Shown: positions 8,001 to 13,556 of the stretch, piece after piece | How the letters are laid out: each line of letters begins with the position of its first letter | How positions within the stretch are numbered: the first letter of the stretch is position 1 | Assembly: GCA_039029915.1 (NCBI GenBank) | Contig: JBCCFD010000175.1 | Location: 1-14,394, forward strand | Direction of reading: 5' to 3' | Source: QQUD01 sp039029915 | GTDB taxonomy: Bacteria; Chloroflexota; Anaerolineae; Promineifilales; Promineifilaceae | Length of the DNA: 14,394 nucleotides | Made by a program: the position numbers and the translations under genes | Notes under the pieces: model-generated | Told to the model about the DNA's origin: nothing | What the model saw: only the letters and a program-made list of their open reading frames with translations | Databases searched by the model: none

Positions 8001-9161
8001 ACTTACACTATTCGAGTTCAAACAAGTGATGGTGGTTTAACTTACACAGAAGTTATTACTTTAAACCTCATCAACGGAAATGATGCCCCAGTCGCTGCGC
8101 CAGACTTTGGTGGCACAGTCGATGAAGATTCACTGCTTACGGTGGCCGCCGGCAGCGGCGTGCTCGTTAATGATTCTGATGAAGATGCGGGGGACACAAT
8201 TACAGTGACAAGTTTTGATACCCTGAGTGACAATGGCGCCATTGTTTCAGTGTCTAGTGATGGTGGTTTTAGCTTCGACCCCCGCGGCGCGGCGGCCATC
8301 CAATCCCTACAAGTGGGCCAATCCTTGGTTGATAGCTTCGAATATGTGGTTGAAGATAGCGGTGGATTAACGGATACAGGAGTTGTAACCGTCACAATCA
8401 GTGGCTTAAATGATGATCCAACCGCTGGCACTGATTCAGTATTTACCCCGCAGGATCAAGATATTACGATTTCGGTTTTAACAAATGATATTGATCCGGA
8501 AAATGATACGCTGACCATTGATTCAGTGACCCAACCGGCGGAAGGCACCGTAACGAATAATGGTGATGGTTCAGTCACTTATAGTCCACCCGCTGGCTAC
8601 ATTGGCAATGATACCTTTACCTACACTATTAGTGATGGCAATGGCGGTAGTTCAACTGGCACCGTCAACGTCGCAGTTGGGGAATCGAAGGCGTTCTTAC
8701 CCATTGGCGTCCTAGATTATACGCCTGCTCCAGACCTTGTTGTGACAGATATTGAAGCCACAGCTGATGAGATTCGTGTTGAAATCACGAACGAAGGGGC
8801 TGTGGCAACGGCCGACGGCTTCTGGGTTGATTTTTACATCGATCCTGACCCCGTGCCGACTGAAGAGGATCAAGTTTGGCAGGACGTGAGTGATGAAGGC
8901 TTGGTATGGGGGATTAATATTAGCCTCGCTCCGGGTGAGTCATTGACGCTTGTTTACAGCACTGCACCGGGCGCGCCAAACTTATATTACTCGTCTGAGA
9001 ATAGCTCGTACAGCGGTAATTTGCCCGCCAACACGACTGTTTATGCTCATGTAGACTCAGCCCATCTAACAACGGATTATGGGGGTGTTTTGGAGAGCCA
9101 CGAGATATACGACCAAACTTACAACAACATTAGCGGCCCTTATGTGTCAACTAGTCCATAG
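5049..9161 (+). CDS. Secreted P-domain/cadherin-repeat adhesin-like protein
   Basis: A 1370-residue protein predicted to be exported. Residues 1-18 are polar and basic, 19-42 form a hydrophobic segment ending VQAS, either a cleaved signal or a membrane anchor. Residues about 62-210 resemble the P (proprotein convertase B) domain, with SPNGTQIAL, DPLGDWVL and two cysteines (94, 201) that could form a disulfide. Eight cadherin-like repeats follow to about 1014; most are 98-100 residues and end in an NDxP calcium-type motif. Two Ig/VCBS-like repeats (about 1014-1213) come next, then a short linker FLPIG and a CARDB-like C-terminal region (about 1226-1370, PDLVVTDIEA). No sortase motif or autotransporter domain is present. 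P-domains normally follow a subtilisin domain; no protease is present here. Likely a calcium-stabilised surface or matrix adhesin (inference). Six ACGGCCGT octamers lie in the gene, all read Thr-Ala-Val. Confidence 0.85.
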   Translation: MDNRLINKQDNSIKQAKRIGIIFFICLFVFVVMLGATAVFVQASTVSKTNSTDGLADRKEITRTVTFSGGDFAAGARVSSVILSVEIEKTDVSCGNYTGSNVFNREMYMMLRSPNGTQIALIESILGNAGSGNPSTFSSNTAYNGVVPITFDDDAATQIGGTAPITGTFRPEESLSAFVGEDPLGDWVLTIGDTTNGAPFCFYEMTLEISADQPPVADDQIFSVAEDVVDGTAVDTVVVTDGDVGDKFTFIETGGTGLAVFEIDESTGVISVTDSTQLDFENPAMDQYTYIIEVTDSGALTDTATITINVTDANDGPTDISLAPNTVAEHQPALTTVGTLTTTDADAADTFTYSLVAGTGDTDNGSFQINGSDVETAVELDYDLQITYTIRVETNDGNGGLFAKPLTITVTDGNDPPTNLTIDNSTIEENQPTNTLVGKFSTTDPNGGPFTYSLVAGAGDADNGDFIIATDELRTNVVFDFETLPTTRTIRVETDDGSGGTLEEAFIISITNANDPATEFNLSNQTITESLPISTTIGSFTAVDIDGGTYTYTLATGAGDADNGNFAIVGDELKSGIIFDYESQITHTIRVEQNDGISTTESVFSIVVLNENEDPTDIGLSPASVMEHQAAGTTVGALSTTDGDMGDTHTYSLVVGSGDDDNVLFQISGSQLETAVELDHEVQMTRTVRIETNDGFGGTYQEAFVITVVDGNDPPNDITLDNNTIQENQPAGTAVGNLSAVDPNGDSPLTYTLPIGTPDNSSFQIVAAQLQSATSFDREADDTYNIMVQVDDGNGATFQKAMTITITDGNDTPTGISLMPASVLENQPIGTTVGTLDSEDDDTGDTHTYTLVAGAGDTDNGLFTVDGTELDTNAVFDFETAPASYSVRMQTEDGMGGFYTQTLAITISNGNDAPNDITIDSTTFEENLPVGSEVGSFSTSDPDTGDIHSYSLVAGAGDDDNAQFVITDEILETNATFDFEADPLTYTIRVQTSDGGLTYTEVITLNLINGNDAPVAAPDFGGTVDEDSLLTVAAGSGVLVNDSDEDAGDTITVTSFDTLSDNGAIVSVSSDGGFSFDPRGAAAIQSLQVGQSLVDSFEYVVEDSGGLTDTGVVTVTISGLNDDPTAGTDSVFTPQDQDITISVLTNDIDPENDTLTIDSVTQPAEGTVTNNGDGSVTYSPPAGYIGNDTFTYTISDGNGGSSTGTVNVAVGESKAFLPIGVLDYTPAPDLVVTDIEATADEIRVEITNEGAVATADGFWVDFYIDPDPVPTEEDQVWQDVSDEGLVWGINISLAPGESLTLVYSTAPGAPNLYYSSENSSYSGNLPANTTVYAHVDSAHLTTDYGGVLESHEIYDQTYNNISGPYVSTSP
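5999..8089 (+). repeat. Intragenic tandem repeats of about 297 nt
   Basis: Repeat boundaries, judged from the recurring NDxP codons, fall near 5999, 6299, 6599, 6896, 7190, 7487, 7790 and 8090, a period of 294-303 nt. Another, more divergent unit precedes 5999. Units starting 5999 and 6896 are especially alike around TAVELD (6174 and 7068). Identity is at protein rather than strict DNA level, so recent slippage is unlikely. Confidence 0.75.
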
Positions 9162-9179
9162 GTCATTGATAGTCCTATG
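9157..9179 (+). terminator. Weak hairpin at the end of the adhesin gene
   Basis: CATAGG (9157-9162, overlapping the stop) and CCTATG (9174-9179) are complementary with an 11-nt loop. No T-run follows, so intrinsic termination is doubtful. Confidence 0.2.
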
Positions 9180-9298
9180 AGCGGATTTACGGCCGTATAT
9201 AACTGTGTTATGTAAAACATGTAGAACCAATCGCTTAGGGTTTGTTACACGACCGATAGAACCCCTTCGCGTCAACTAACTAGAAAAAAATCTATCGT

Positions 9299-9303
9299 GA
9301 GGA
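9299..9303 (+). promoter_or_regulatory. Ribosome binding site fixing the start at 9309
   Basis: GAGGA lies 5 nt before the ATG at 9309. The in-frame GTG at 9297 overlaps this site, so it is unlikely to be the start. Confidence 0.65.
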
Positions 9304-9308
9304 ATGAT

Positions 9309-10004
9309 ATGAACATGATATGGGAGCGACTTTTACACATCTTTAACACGCTTGCTGATGATTTTGTACCGCGCTCAACTCGAATGGCATGGCGTAAGAA
9401 TAATCTAGCTCGATTAGGGACTATGCGTGAGCAAATGACCTTTATCAAGGTGCTTACTGCCAGGGTGGCGTCTCACTTTCGCGCCGAAACCGAGAAGCGA
9501 GTTAACTTAAGCTTGCTTGGTTTATTAGCTGCTTTGGTTGGCATAACGGCCGTATCTCTCATCCTAGTTTCACCATCGGCAACAGCCGAATTTGAGCTGC
9601 CTCCACGCGACACGCCGATTACTGAGGTGACCACCACCGATACGTTTGGGGTTCCCGTTGGTGTGCGAATCCATCTGCAGGGTGAATTTGTGGAAAGCTG
9701 GCCTTGGGATACGCTGCACTGGCAAGAAGATTTGTGGCACGTCATTGAGTGGCAGGACGATAAGGGTGAGTGGGTAAATGTAGACGGCTGGCACGGTAAA
9801 TTTGACACTATTTTCCCTGAAGAAACCCGCATGGTGGCTCAGCGTGAATTGTGGGCCACGAATGATCATCTGGGAACAGGGCCATTTAGGTGGAAAGTTT
9901 ACTATGGTGAAAACGGCCGTTGGTTGCAAACGAGCGATCCGTTCAATTTACCAACCGAATCCGGGGATGTAGTAAACGTTCGCCTTGAGTTGTGGCCGCG
10001 ATAA
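9309..10004 (+). CDS. Single-pass membrane protein with Trp-rich outer domain
   Basis: A 231-residue protein that I do not recognise. Residues 1-65 are basic and probably cytoplasmic. A hydrophobic segment (about 66-88) with positive charges before it (EKR at 62-64) predicts an N-in, C-out topology. The remaining 140 residues form a polar, probably beta-rich domain with 11 tryptophans between 131 and 229 (WPW, LHW, LWH, EWQ, EWV, GWH and others). No metal-binding CxxxC or enzyme motif is seen. It lies 109 nt upstream of the CtaG gene on the same strand, so a role in respiratory oxidase assembly is possible, but only by position. An alternative start at 9315 would remove two residues. ACGGCCGT occurs at 9546 (Thr-Ala-Val) and 9913 (Asn-Gly-Arg), two different codon phases in one gene. 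Confidence 0.75.
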   Translation: MNMIWERLLHIFNTLADDFVPRSTRMAWRKNNLARLGTMREQMTFIKVLTARVASHFRAETEKRVNLSLLGLLAALVGITAVSLILVSPSATAEFELPPRDTPITEVTTTDTFGVPVGVRIHLQGEFVESWPWDTLHWQEDLWHVIEWQDDKGEWVNVDGWHGKFDTIFPEETRMVAQRELWATNDHLGTGPFRWKVYYGENGRWLQTSDPFNLPTESGDVVNVRLELWPR

Positions 10005-10018
10005 CTGAAAGAGTAAAA

Positions 10019-10062
10019 TGTGATTTCTGTCGGATCTGATCCTGCGATAGATCGAAATCACA
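10019..10062 (+). repeat. 9-bp inverted repeat upstream of the CtaG gene
   Basis: TGTGATTTC (10019-10027) and GAAATCACA (10054-10062) are perfectly complementary, and the loop contains the smaller palindrome GGATCTGATCC (10032-10042). There is no T-run after it. The TGTGA/TCACA ends echo the palindrome at 176-191, but the separation is too large for one dimer site. It may be an RNA hairpin between two genes or a regulatory element. Confidence 0.4.
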
Positions 10063-10101
10063 AAATAATTAATAGATTCAAAATAGACTTGCTAATTGTG
10101 C

Positions 10102-10107
10102 TAAAAT
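10102..10107 (+). promoter_or_regulatory. Possible -10 element giving a leaderless CtaG transcript
   Basis: TAAAAT ends 6 nt before the ATG at 10114, and no Shine-Dalgarno sequence is seen, which together would fit a leaderless mRNA. No convincing -35 hexamer was found at the usual distance. Confidence 0.25.
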
Positions 10108-10113
10108 CTCTAA

Positions 10114-11010
10114 ATGGGAAGCATTCTGGCGGGTCTATTTTCTTTTCAGTATTGGCAGGCTCCTACCTTTATTTTGGTGGGAACGGCCGTGTTTTTATTC
10201 ATCAAAGGACGTCGCTATTTGGCCCAAACAGGCTATCAGCTTGAGCGTTATCGGCAGCCTGCTTTTTTTGCAGGAATGGGGCTCGTTTTACTCATTCTTG
10301 GTTCCCCGGTTCATCATCTTGCAACCCAGATGTTTTCTGTTCATGTCGCGCAACATATTTTGCTCATGGCGCTGATCCCCTGCCTCATTAATTTATCCAA
10401 CCCTCTACCTATTTTGTGGGCGGCACTGCCCGGCGGTCTGCAAACGGCCGTTAAACAACAATTTTTTCGGCCAAATCTTGCGTCGCTTAGAGCTGGGCTA
10501 CACCAAGTAACCAATCCAGGCTCTGCATTTGTTTTAGCGACCGTGACCTTTTGGATTTGGTACGATCCAAAGATTCATCAGCTAACGCGTCAATATCGAT
10601 GGGTGCACTCTTTGGAAACCACCCTCCTGCTTTTCGTTGCTTTACTGTATTGGTGGCATATTTTAGGGTCTTCCCCTCAAATTCATCGCAGAATGCCACC
10701 AGTCGTGCGCATCTTGTATACTGTGATGGGTACCTGGCCTATCAAAGTCGTAGGCCTCATTCTGCTATTTTCTAGCCAAAATCTTTACCAATACCCTGAC
10801 GCTTATCAATTCTCCGGCCTAAATATAAATGACCAAGGTGTTGGGGCAATTCTTGTCTGGGCGTTAGGTGGGGTTGTGTTTTCATCTACGGCCACCATTT
10901 TAGCGCGAGATTGGTTGCACCATGAGGAAATGAAACCCATAAACCCAGCCCCAGCGTGGCAAAACGATTATGAAATGCGCGCGCCAGGATTCCCAAGTCC
11001 AAGACCTTGA
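10114..11010 (+). CDS. ctaG: Caa3-type cytochrome c oxidase assembly protein (CtaG family)
   Basis: A 298-residue polytopic inner-membrane protein of the Caa3_CtaG family, whose members assist assembly of the copper-containing haem-copper oxidase. I see about seven hydrophobic segments (near 14-31, 50-65, 80-105, 137-150, 168-185, 197-220, 243-262). The family-type His-rich stretch between the second and third helices is present (H67, H68, H77, H81, with SVHVAQH), as are H165, H182 and the late WALGG motif. The Pro-rich C-terminal tail is polar. No oxidase subunit genes flank it, so it is an orphan here; the Trp-rich membrane protein upstream is its closest partner. The start lacks a ribosome binding site but no better in-frame start was seen. 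Octamers ACGGCCGT lie at 10183 and 10444, both read Thr-Ala-Val. Confidence 0.85.
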   Translation: MGSILAGLFSFQYWQAPTFILVGTAVFLFIKGRRYLAQTGYQLERYRQPAFFAGMGLVLLILGSPVHHLATQMFSVHVAQHILLMALIPCLINLSNPLPILWAALPGGLQTAVKQQFFRPNLASLRAGLHQVTNPGSAFVLATVTFWIWYDPKIHQLTRQYRWVHSLETTLLLFVALLYWWHILGSSPQIHRRMPPVVRILYTVMGTWPIKVVGLILLFSSQNLYQYPDAYQFSGLNINDQGVGAILVWALGGVVFSSTATILARDWLHHEEMKPINPAPAWQNDYEMRAPGFPSPRP

Positions 11011-11028
11011 TATTACTTTCATGTGAAT

Positions 11029-11091
11029 AAAGAGCATAAAAAACGTGAAATTTGTGCGCTTTCCCTAAAAACGATTGCCAAAAGAGCATAA
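11029..11091 (+). repeat. Direct repeat AAAGAGCATAA, two copies
   Basis: AAAGAGCATAA occurs at 11029-11039 and 11081-11091, 52 nt apart, between the CtaG gene and the gene at 11143. A third exact copy lies at 4612-4622, also intergenic. The first two could be regulator half-sites or parts of a promoter; A/T-richness makes chance recurrence less surprising. Confidence 0.35.
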
Positions 11092-11142
11092 ATCGATTAC
11101 AAACTTTAAGAACGATAGAAATAGGTTAAAAGTTTAAGAACC

Positions 11143-11676
11143 ATGTCCAAATACGAAGAAATTTGCAAATCATACGCCGATGCGCGCCGTGCTTTCCGTG
11201 ATTATCAAACAACATGCCGAGACTTTGCCCGTGACCTCATCTATGGGATGATCGATTATTTTGAATGGCCCCAAGATCAAGAGATTACGTATATTCCACT
11301 CGGTGAAGAGATTAGCCCAAACGACCGTTTTTATGCCATTGCTGGCGCTATGCGCATGGATGACCATGCATTTTGGCATTTTGGTGTTGAATTAACGGTT
11401 CGAGAATCAGCCACTAGTGGACATCCAACGACCATTTTGATGAGCTTTTTCATTAAGAAAACAGGTTCTCATTTTATTGTAAAATTGGGTGGAAACGGCC
11501 GTGAAATAAAAATCCACGAAAATCGAAAAAATGATCTCGATCCATTCTTTGATGCTGTTTTTAAGCAAATCGTCGACTTTTTTAAGCGAGGTTACATTGA
11601 TGCAGTCACCAATCAAGGTAGCGATCTCGCTTTCATTAAATTGTCGGGTAAATCAGCAACAAACGCCGCCTCTTAG
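11143..11676 (+). CDS. Hypothetical soluble protein
   Basis: A 177-residue protein without signal peptide or membrane segment that I do not recognise. The N-terminal 40 residues are probably helical (SYADARRAFRDYQTTCRDFA), the middle (about 62-125) alternates in a way that suggests a beta-sheet (FYAIAGAMRM, TTILMSFFIKK, HFIVKLG), and a helix rich in Phe and Asp follows (DPFFDAVFKQIVDFFKRG). The alpha-beta-alpha pattern is all that can be said. The start has only a weak upstream purine stretch. It is followed after 48 nt by the RNA methyltransferase gene and then the phosphoesterase gene, so it may be the first gene of a three-gene unit. ACGGCCGT at 11495 is read Asn-Gly-Arg. Coding status rests on length, frame and codon usage in line with its neighbours. 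Confidence 0.75.
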   Translation: MSKYEEICKSYADARRAFRDYQTTCRDFARDLIYGMIDYFEWPQDQEITYIPLGEEISPNDRFYAIAGAMRMDDHAFWHFGVELTVRESATSGHPTTILMSFFIKKTGSHFIVKLGGNGREIKIHENRKNDLDPFFDAVFKQIVDFFKRGYIDAVTNQGSDLAFIKLSGKSATNAAS

Positions 11677-11724
11677 CTTGTCTTTGTGGTGAACAGGATA
11701 TCCACTGAATAATTCTGGCGTTTT

Positions 11725-12570
11725 ATGAAAAGATCCGTTTCTAGTCCAAGCAACCCGCGAATTAAACAAATTGCAAAATTAAAACAGCGACGCCAAAGGG
11801 ATTCAGCACAAGAAACTGTTGTCGAAGGGGAACGAGAATCTTATTTGGCGTTACGCAATGGTTTTGTGCCAAAAGAGGTATTTATCTGCCTTGAAATTAT
11901 GGGTAAGATAAAGAGTGAGCAATTTTTACAATTTTTAGATCAATATCAGACTGCGATTGAAATCATCCAAATCACACCAGAGGTATTCGCCAAGATTGCT
12001 TATCGTGAGACAACTGGCGGTCTCGTCTTGACTATGCCGTATTGGGCGTCTCCTTTGGCAGAGTTATCTGTAACAAAACGGCCGTTTTTCGCCGTGATCG
12101 AAAATGTTGAGAAACCAGGTAACTTGGGGGCTATTTTACGCACGACGGATGCAGTTGGTGTTGATGGTGTCATTATTTGTACGGATACAGCTAGCCCATC
12201 ATTTGATCTATATAATCCGAACGTCATTCGATCGAGTTTAGGTGCTGTTTTTACCCAGCCTATCGCAGTGACAACGACAACAGAATTTATAAATTGGGCT
12301 GATCAGCACGATATCGCTATCGTGGCCGCAACGCCTGATGCATCTAAAACTTATGATACAATACCCTTTACCGAAGCTGTGGCTATCGCAACTGGTAGTG
12401 AAGCAGCTGGGCTTACCGAGAAAATGATCAGTTCTGCTAGCGAAACGGCCGTTATTCCCATGCATGGGCAAGTTGACAGCCTAAACCTATCTGTGTCAAC
12501 CGCCCTGTTACTTTACGAAGCACACAGGCAAAGAAAAACAAAAAACAGACAAATCGAAGACTACAGTTAA
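11725..12570 (+). CDS. TrmH/SpoU-family RNA 2'-O-methyltransferase
   Basis: A 281-residue SAM-dependent enzyme of the SpoU (SPOUT) class that methylates ribose 2'-OH groups in rRNA or tRNA. The N-terminal substrate-binding domain is present (SPSNPRIKQIAKL at 7-19, VEGERE at 33-38). The catalytic domain shows the three family motifs: motif 1 at about 127-143 (NVEKPGNLGAILRTTDA, with N133 and R139), motif 2 GSEAAGL at 224-230, and motif 3 at about 245-264 (IPMHGQVDSLNLSVS), which forms the trefoil-knot SAM pocket. The length fits RlmB/TsnR-like enzymes rather than short TrmL or TrmH, but the exact nucleotide target cannot be read from sequence. The phosphoesterase start follows 12 nt after the stop, suggesting an operon. 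Octamers lie at 12078 (Arg-Pro) and 12445 (Thr-Ala-Val), two codon phases in one gene. Confidence 0.9.
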   Translation: MKRSVSSPSNPRIKQIAKLKQRRQRDSAQETVVEGERESYLALRNGFVPKEVFICLEIMGKIKSEQFLQFLDQYQTAIEIIQITPEVFAKIAYRETTGGLVLTMPYWASPLAELSVTKRPFFAVIENVEKPGNLGAILRTTDAVGVDGVIICTDTASPSFDLYNPNVIRSSLGAVFTQPIAVTTTTEFINWADQHDIAIVAATPDASKTYDTIPFTEAVAIATGSEAAGLTEKMISSASETAVIPMHGQVDSLNLSVSTALLLYEAHRQRKTKNRQIEDYS

Positions 12571-12582
12571 TTATCAAGCCTT

Positions 12583-13377
12583 ATGAAAGTCGCCATCATA
12601 TCTGATATTCATGGAAATTATGTCTCGCTGAAAGCCGTCCTTGCTGACATCGATCAGCAAGACGTAGACGATATCATTTGCCTTGGCGACATAGCAACTC
12701 TAGGTCCCCAACCTGCTGAAGTCGTGGCAGAATTGCGAAAACTAGGCTGCCAAACCGTCCTTGGAAATCACGAAACCTATCTTTTTAATTTAGATTTAGG
12801 TCGGGCCTACATGGACTCAAACTGGTTTATGAATGCCCTACAATGGTGTCATGATCGACTATCCAATGCCGATCTAAACTATATGAAATCGTTCAAGCCT
12901 ATCATGAAGTTCAGGCTTGATATGGGTACCGTCTTGCTTTGCTTTCATGGCTCTCCTCGCTCCTACGAAGAAAACATTTTCGCCTCAACCCCTCCCAGTG
13001 AGTTAGACCAGATGCTAGATGGATACGAAGCGACCATTATGGTTGGGGGACATACCCATGTCCAGATGATTCGGCAGCATAAAGGAACCCTCATTGTCAA
13101 CACAGGCAGCGTGGGCATGCCGTTTGAACAGATGCCATTTGTGGATGCCCCAACCGTTATGCCTTGGGCAGAGTATGCCATTCTCAATTGGAATAAGGGT
13201 AACTTAGGCGTTGAACTAAGACGTATTCCAATCGATCTGAACGAACTGCGCCAGGTCGTGATTGAAAGTAAAATGCCAGAAACAAGTGATTGGATTCATA
13301 ATTGGGTGACATTGCCAGAGGTAGCAGCCACCGGTAAGCTCATTTCGAAAAGAACTGATCACTTTATTAAAAAATAG
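12583..13377 (+). CDS. Calcineurin-like metallophosphoesterase (YfcE/MJ0936 type)
   Basis: A 264-residue cytosolic metal-dependent phosphoesterase. All family motifs are visible: D8 and H10 in SDIHGN, D36 in LGDIATLGP, N62 and H63 in LGNHE, H122 in FHGSPR, and H157 and H159 in GGHTHVQM, followed by VNTGSVGMP (172-180). These residues coordinate two metal ions. The family includes phosphodiesterases and phosphatases acting on varied substrates; this one cannot be assigned. The insertion between the GNHE and HGS motifs (about 64-120) is helical, as in the Metallophos_2 group. No Shine-Dalgarno sequence precedes the ATG, and with only 12 nt after the methyltransferase stop, translational coupling is likely. 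No ACGGCCGT octamer is present. Confidence 0.88.
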   Translation: MKVAIISDIHGNYVSLKAVLADIDQQDVDDIICLGDIATLGPQPAEVVAELRKLGCQTVLGNHETYLFNLDLGRAYMDSNWFMNALQWCHDRLSNADLNYMKSFKPIMKFRLDMGTVLLCFHGSPRSYEENIFASTPPSELDQMLDGYEATIMVGGHTHVQMIRQHKGTLIVNTGSVGMPFEQMPFVDAPTVMPWAEYAILNWNKGNLGVELRRIPIDLNELRQVVIESKMPETSDWIHNWVTLPEVAATGKLISKRTDHFIKK

Positions 13378-13482
13378 CCATTGCCACTTTTCCCCAAACT
13401 AAGATAATTAAGTAGTACAAGATTTAATTAATAACTGATATTATGCAGACCGTTTCTGATTTCTAAACCGAGCCACCTTGCG

Positions 13483-13496
13483 CGGTGAAGACACCG
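13483..13496 (+). repeat. Short hairpin upstream of the malate dehydrogenase gene
   Basis: CGGTG-AAGA-CACCG is a perfect 5-bp stem with a tetraloop; CACC at 13474-13477 could pair with the same GGTG instead. No T-run follows. It lies just upstream of the candidate promoter at 13498 and could be a weak transcript end or an operator. Confidence 0.25.
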
Positions 13497-13497
13497 T

Positions 13498-13527
13498 TTG
13501 GAACATATGCGTAATTCTAGGTAATAA
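13498..13527 (+). promoter_or_regulatory. Candidate sigma70-type promoter for the malate dehydrogenase gene
   Basis: TTGGAA (13498-13503) and TAATAA (13522-13527) are separated by 18 nt and lie 30 nt upstream of the start at 13557. The match is imperfect in both hexamers. The separate promoter and 179-nt gap suggest this gene is transcribed apart from the phosphoesterase. Confidence 0.35.
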
Positions 13528-13556
13528 ACCTCTCTTTAAATCGTTAGGAGTTATAA

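Larger units (their letters stand above)
874..12452. repeat. Highly iterated palindrome ACGGCCGT, 17 copies
   Basis: Exact copies start at 874, 1908, 2872, 5157, 5742, 6174, 6669, 7068, 7245, 9189, 9546, 9913, 10183, 10444, 11495, 12078 and 12445. Chance expectation for an 8-mer palindrome in 14.4 kb is about 0.2. Sixteen are inside coding sequence and one (9189) is intergenic. Coding copies fall in three phases: ten Thr-Ala-Val, four (Asn/His)-Gly-Arg, two Arg-Pro. Of about 20 CGGCCG hexamers I found, 17 have the flanking A and T. An outer A...T pair is also favoured (7 of 17). HIP1 of cyanobacteria (GCGATCGC) is the known parallel; the function here is unknown. Confidence 0.9.

Noticed and set aside
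5999..8089. Regular repeats suggesting a CRISPR or satellite array
   Set aside because: The roughly 297-nt period is in frame, diverged at DNA level and corresponds to cadherin-like protein domains.
8042..8431. 129-codon open frame on the minus strand inside the adhesin gene
   Set aside because: It is an antisense shadow of a repetitive, clearly coding region, with low-complexity Ser/Thr/Pro content.
9166..9203. Promoter TTGATA ... TATAAC before the gene at 9309
   Set aside because: The spacing of about 26 nt is too long for a sigma70-type promoter.
9473..9929. Two overlapping minus-strand open frames inside the 9309 gene
   Set aside because: They are shadows in other frames, with no ribosome binding site and no domain pattern; the + strand frame has a membrane segment and a good start.
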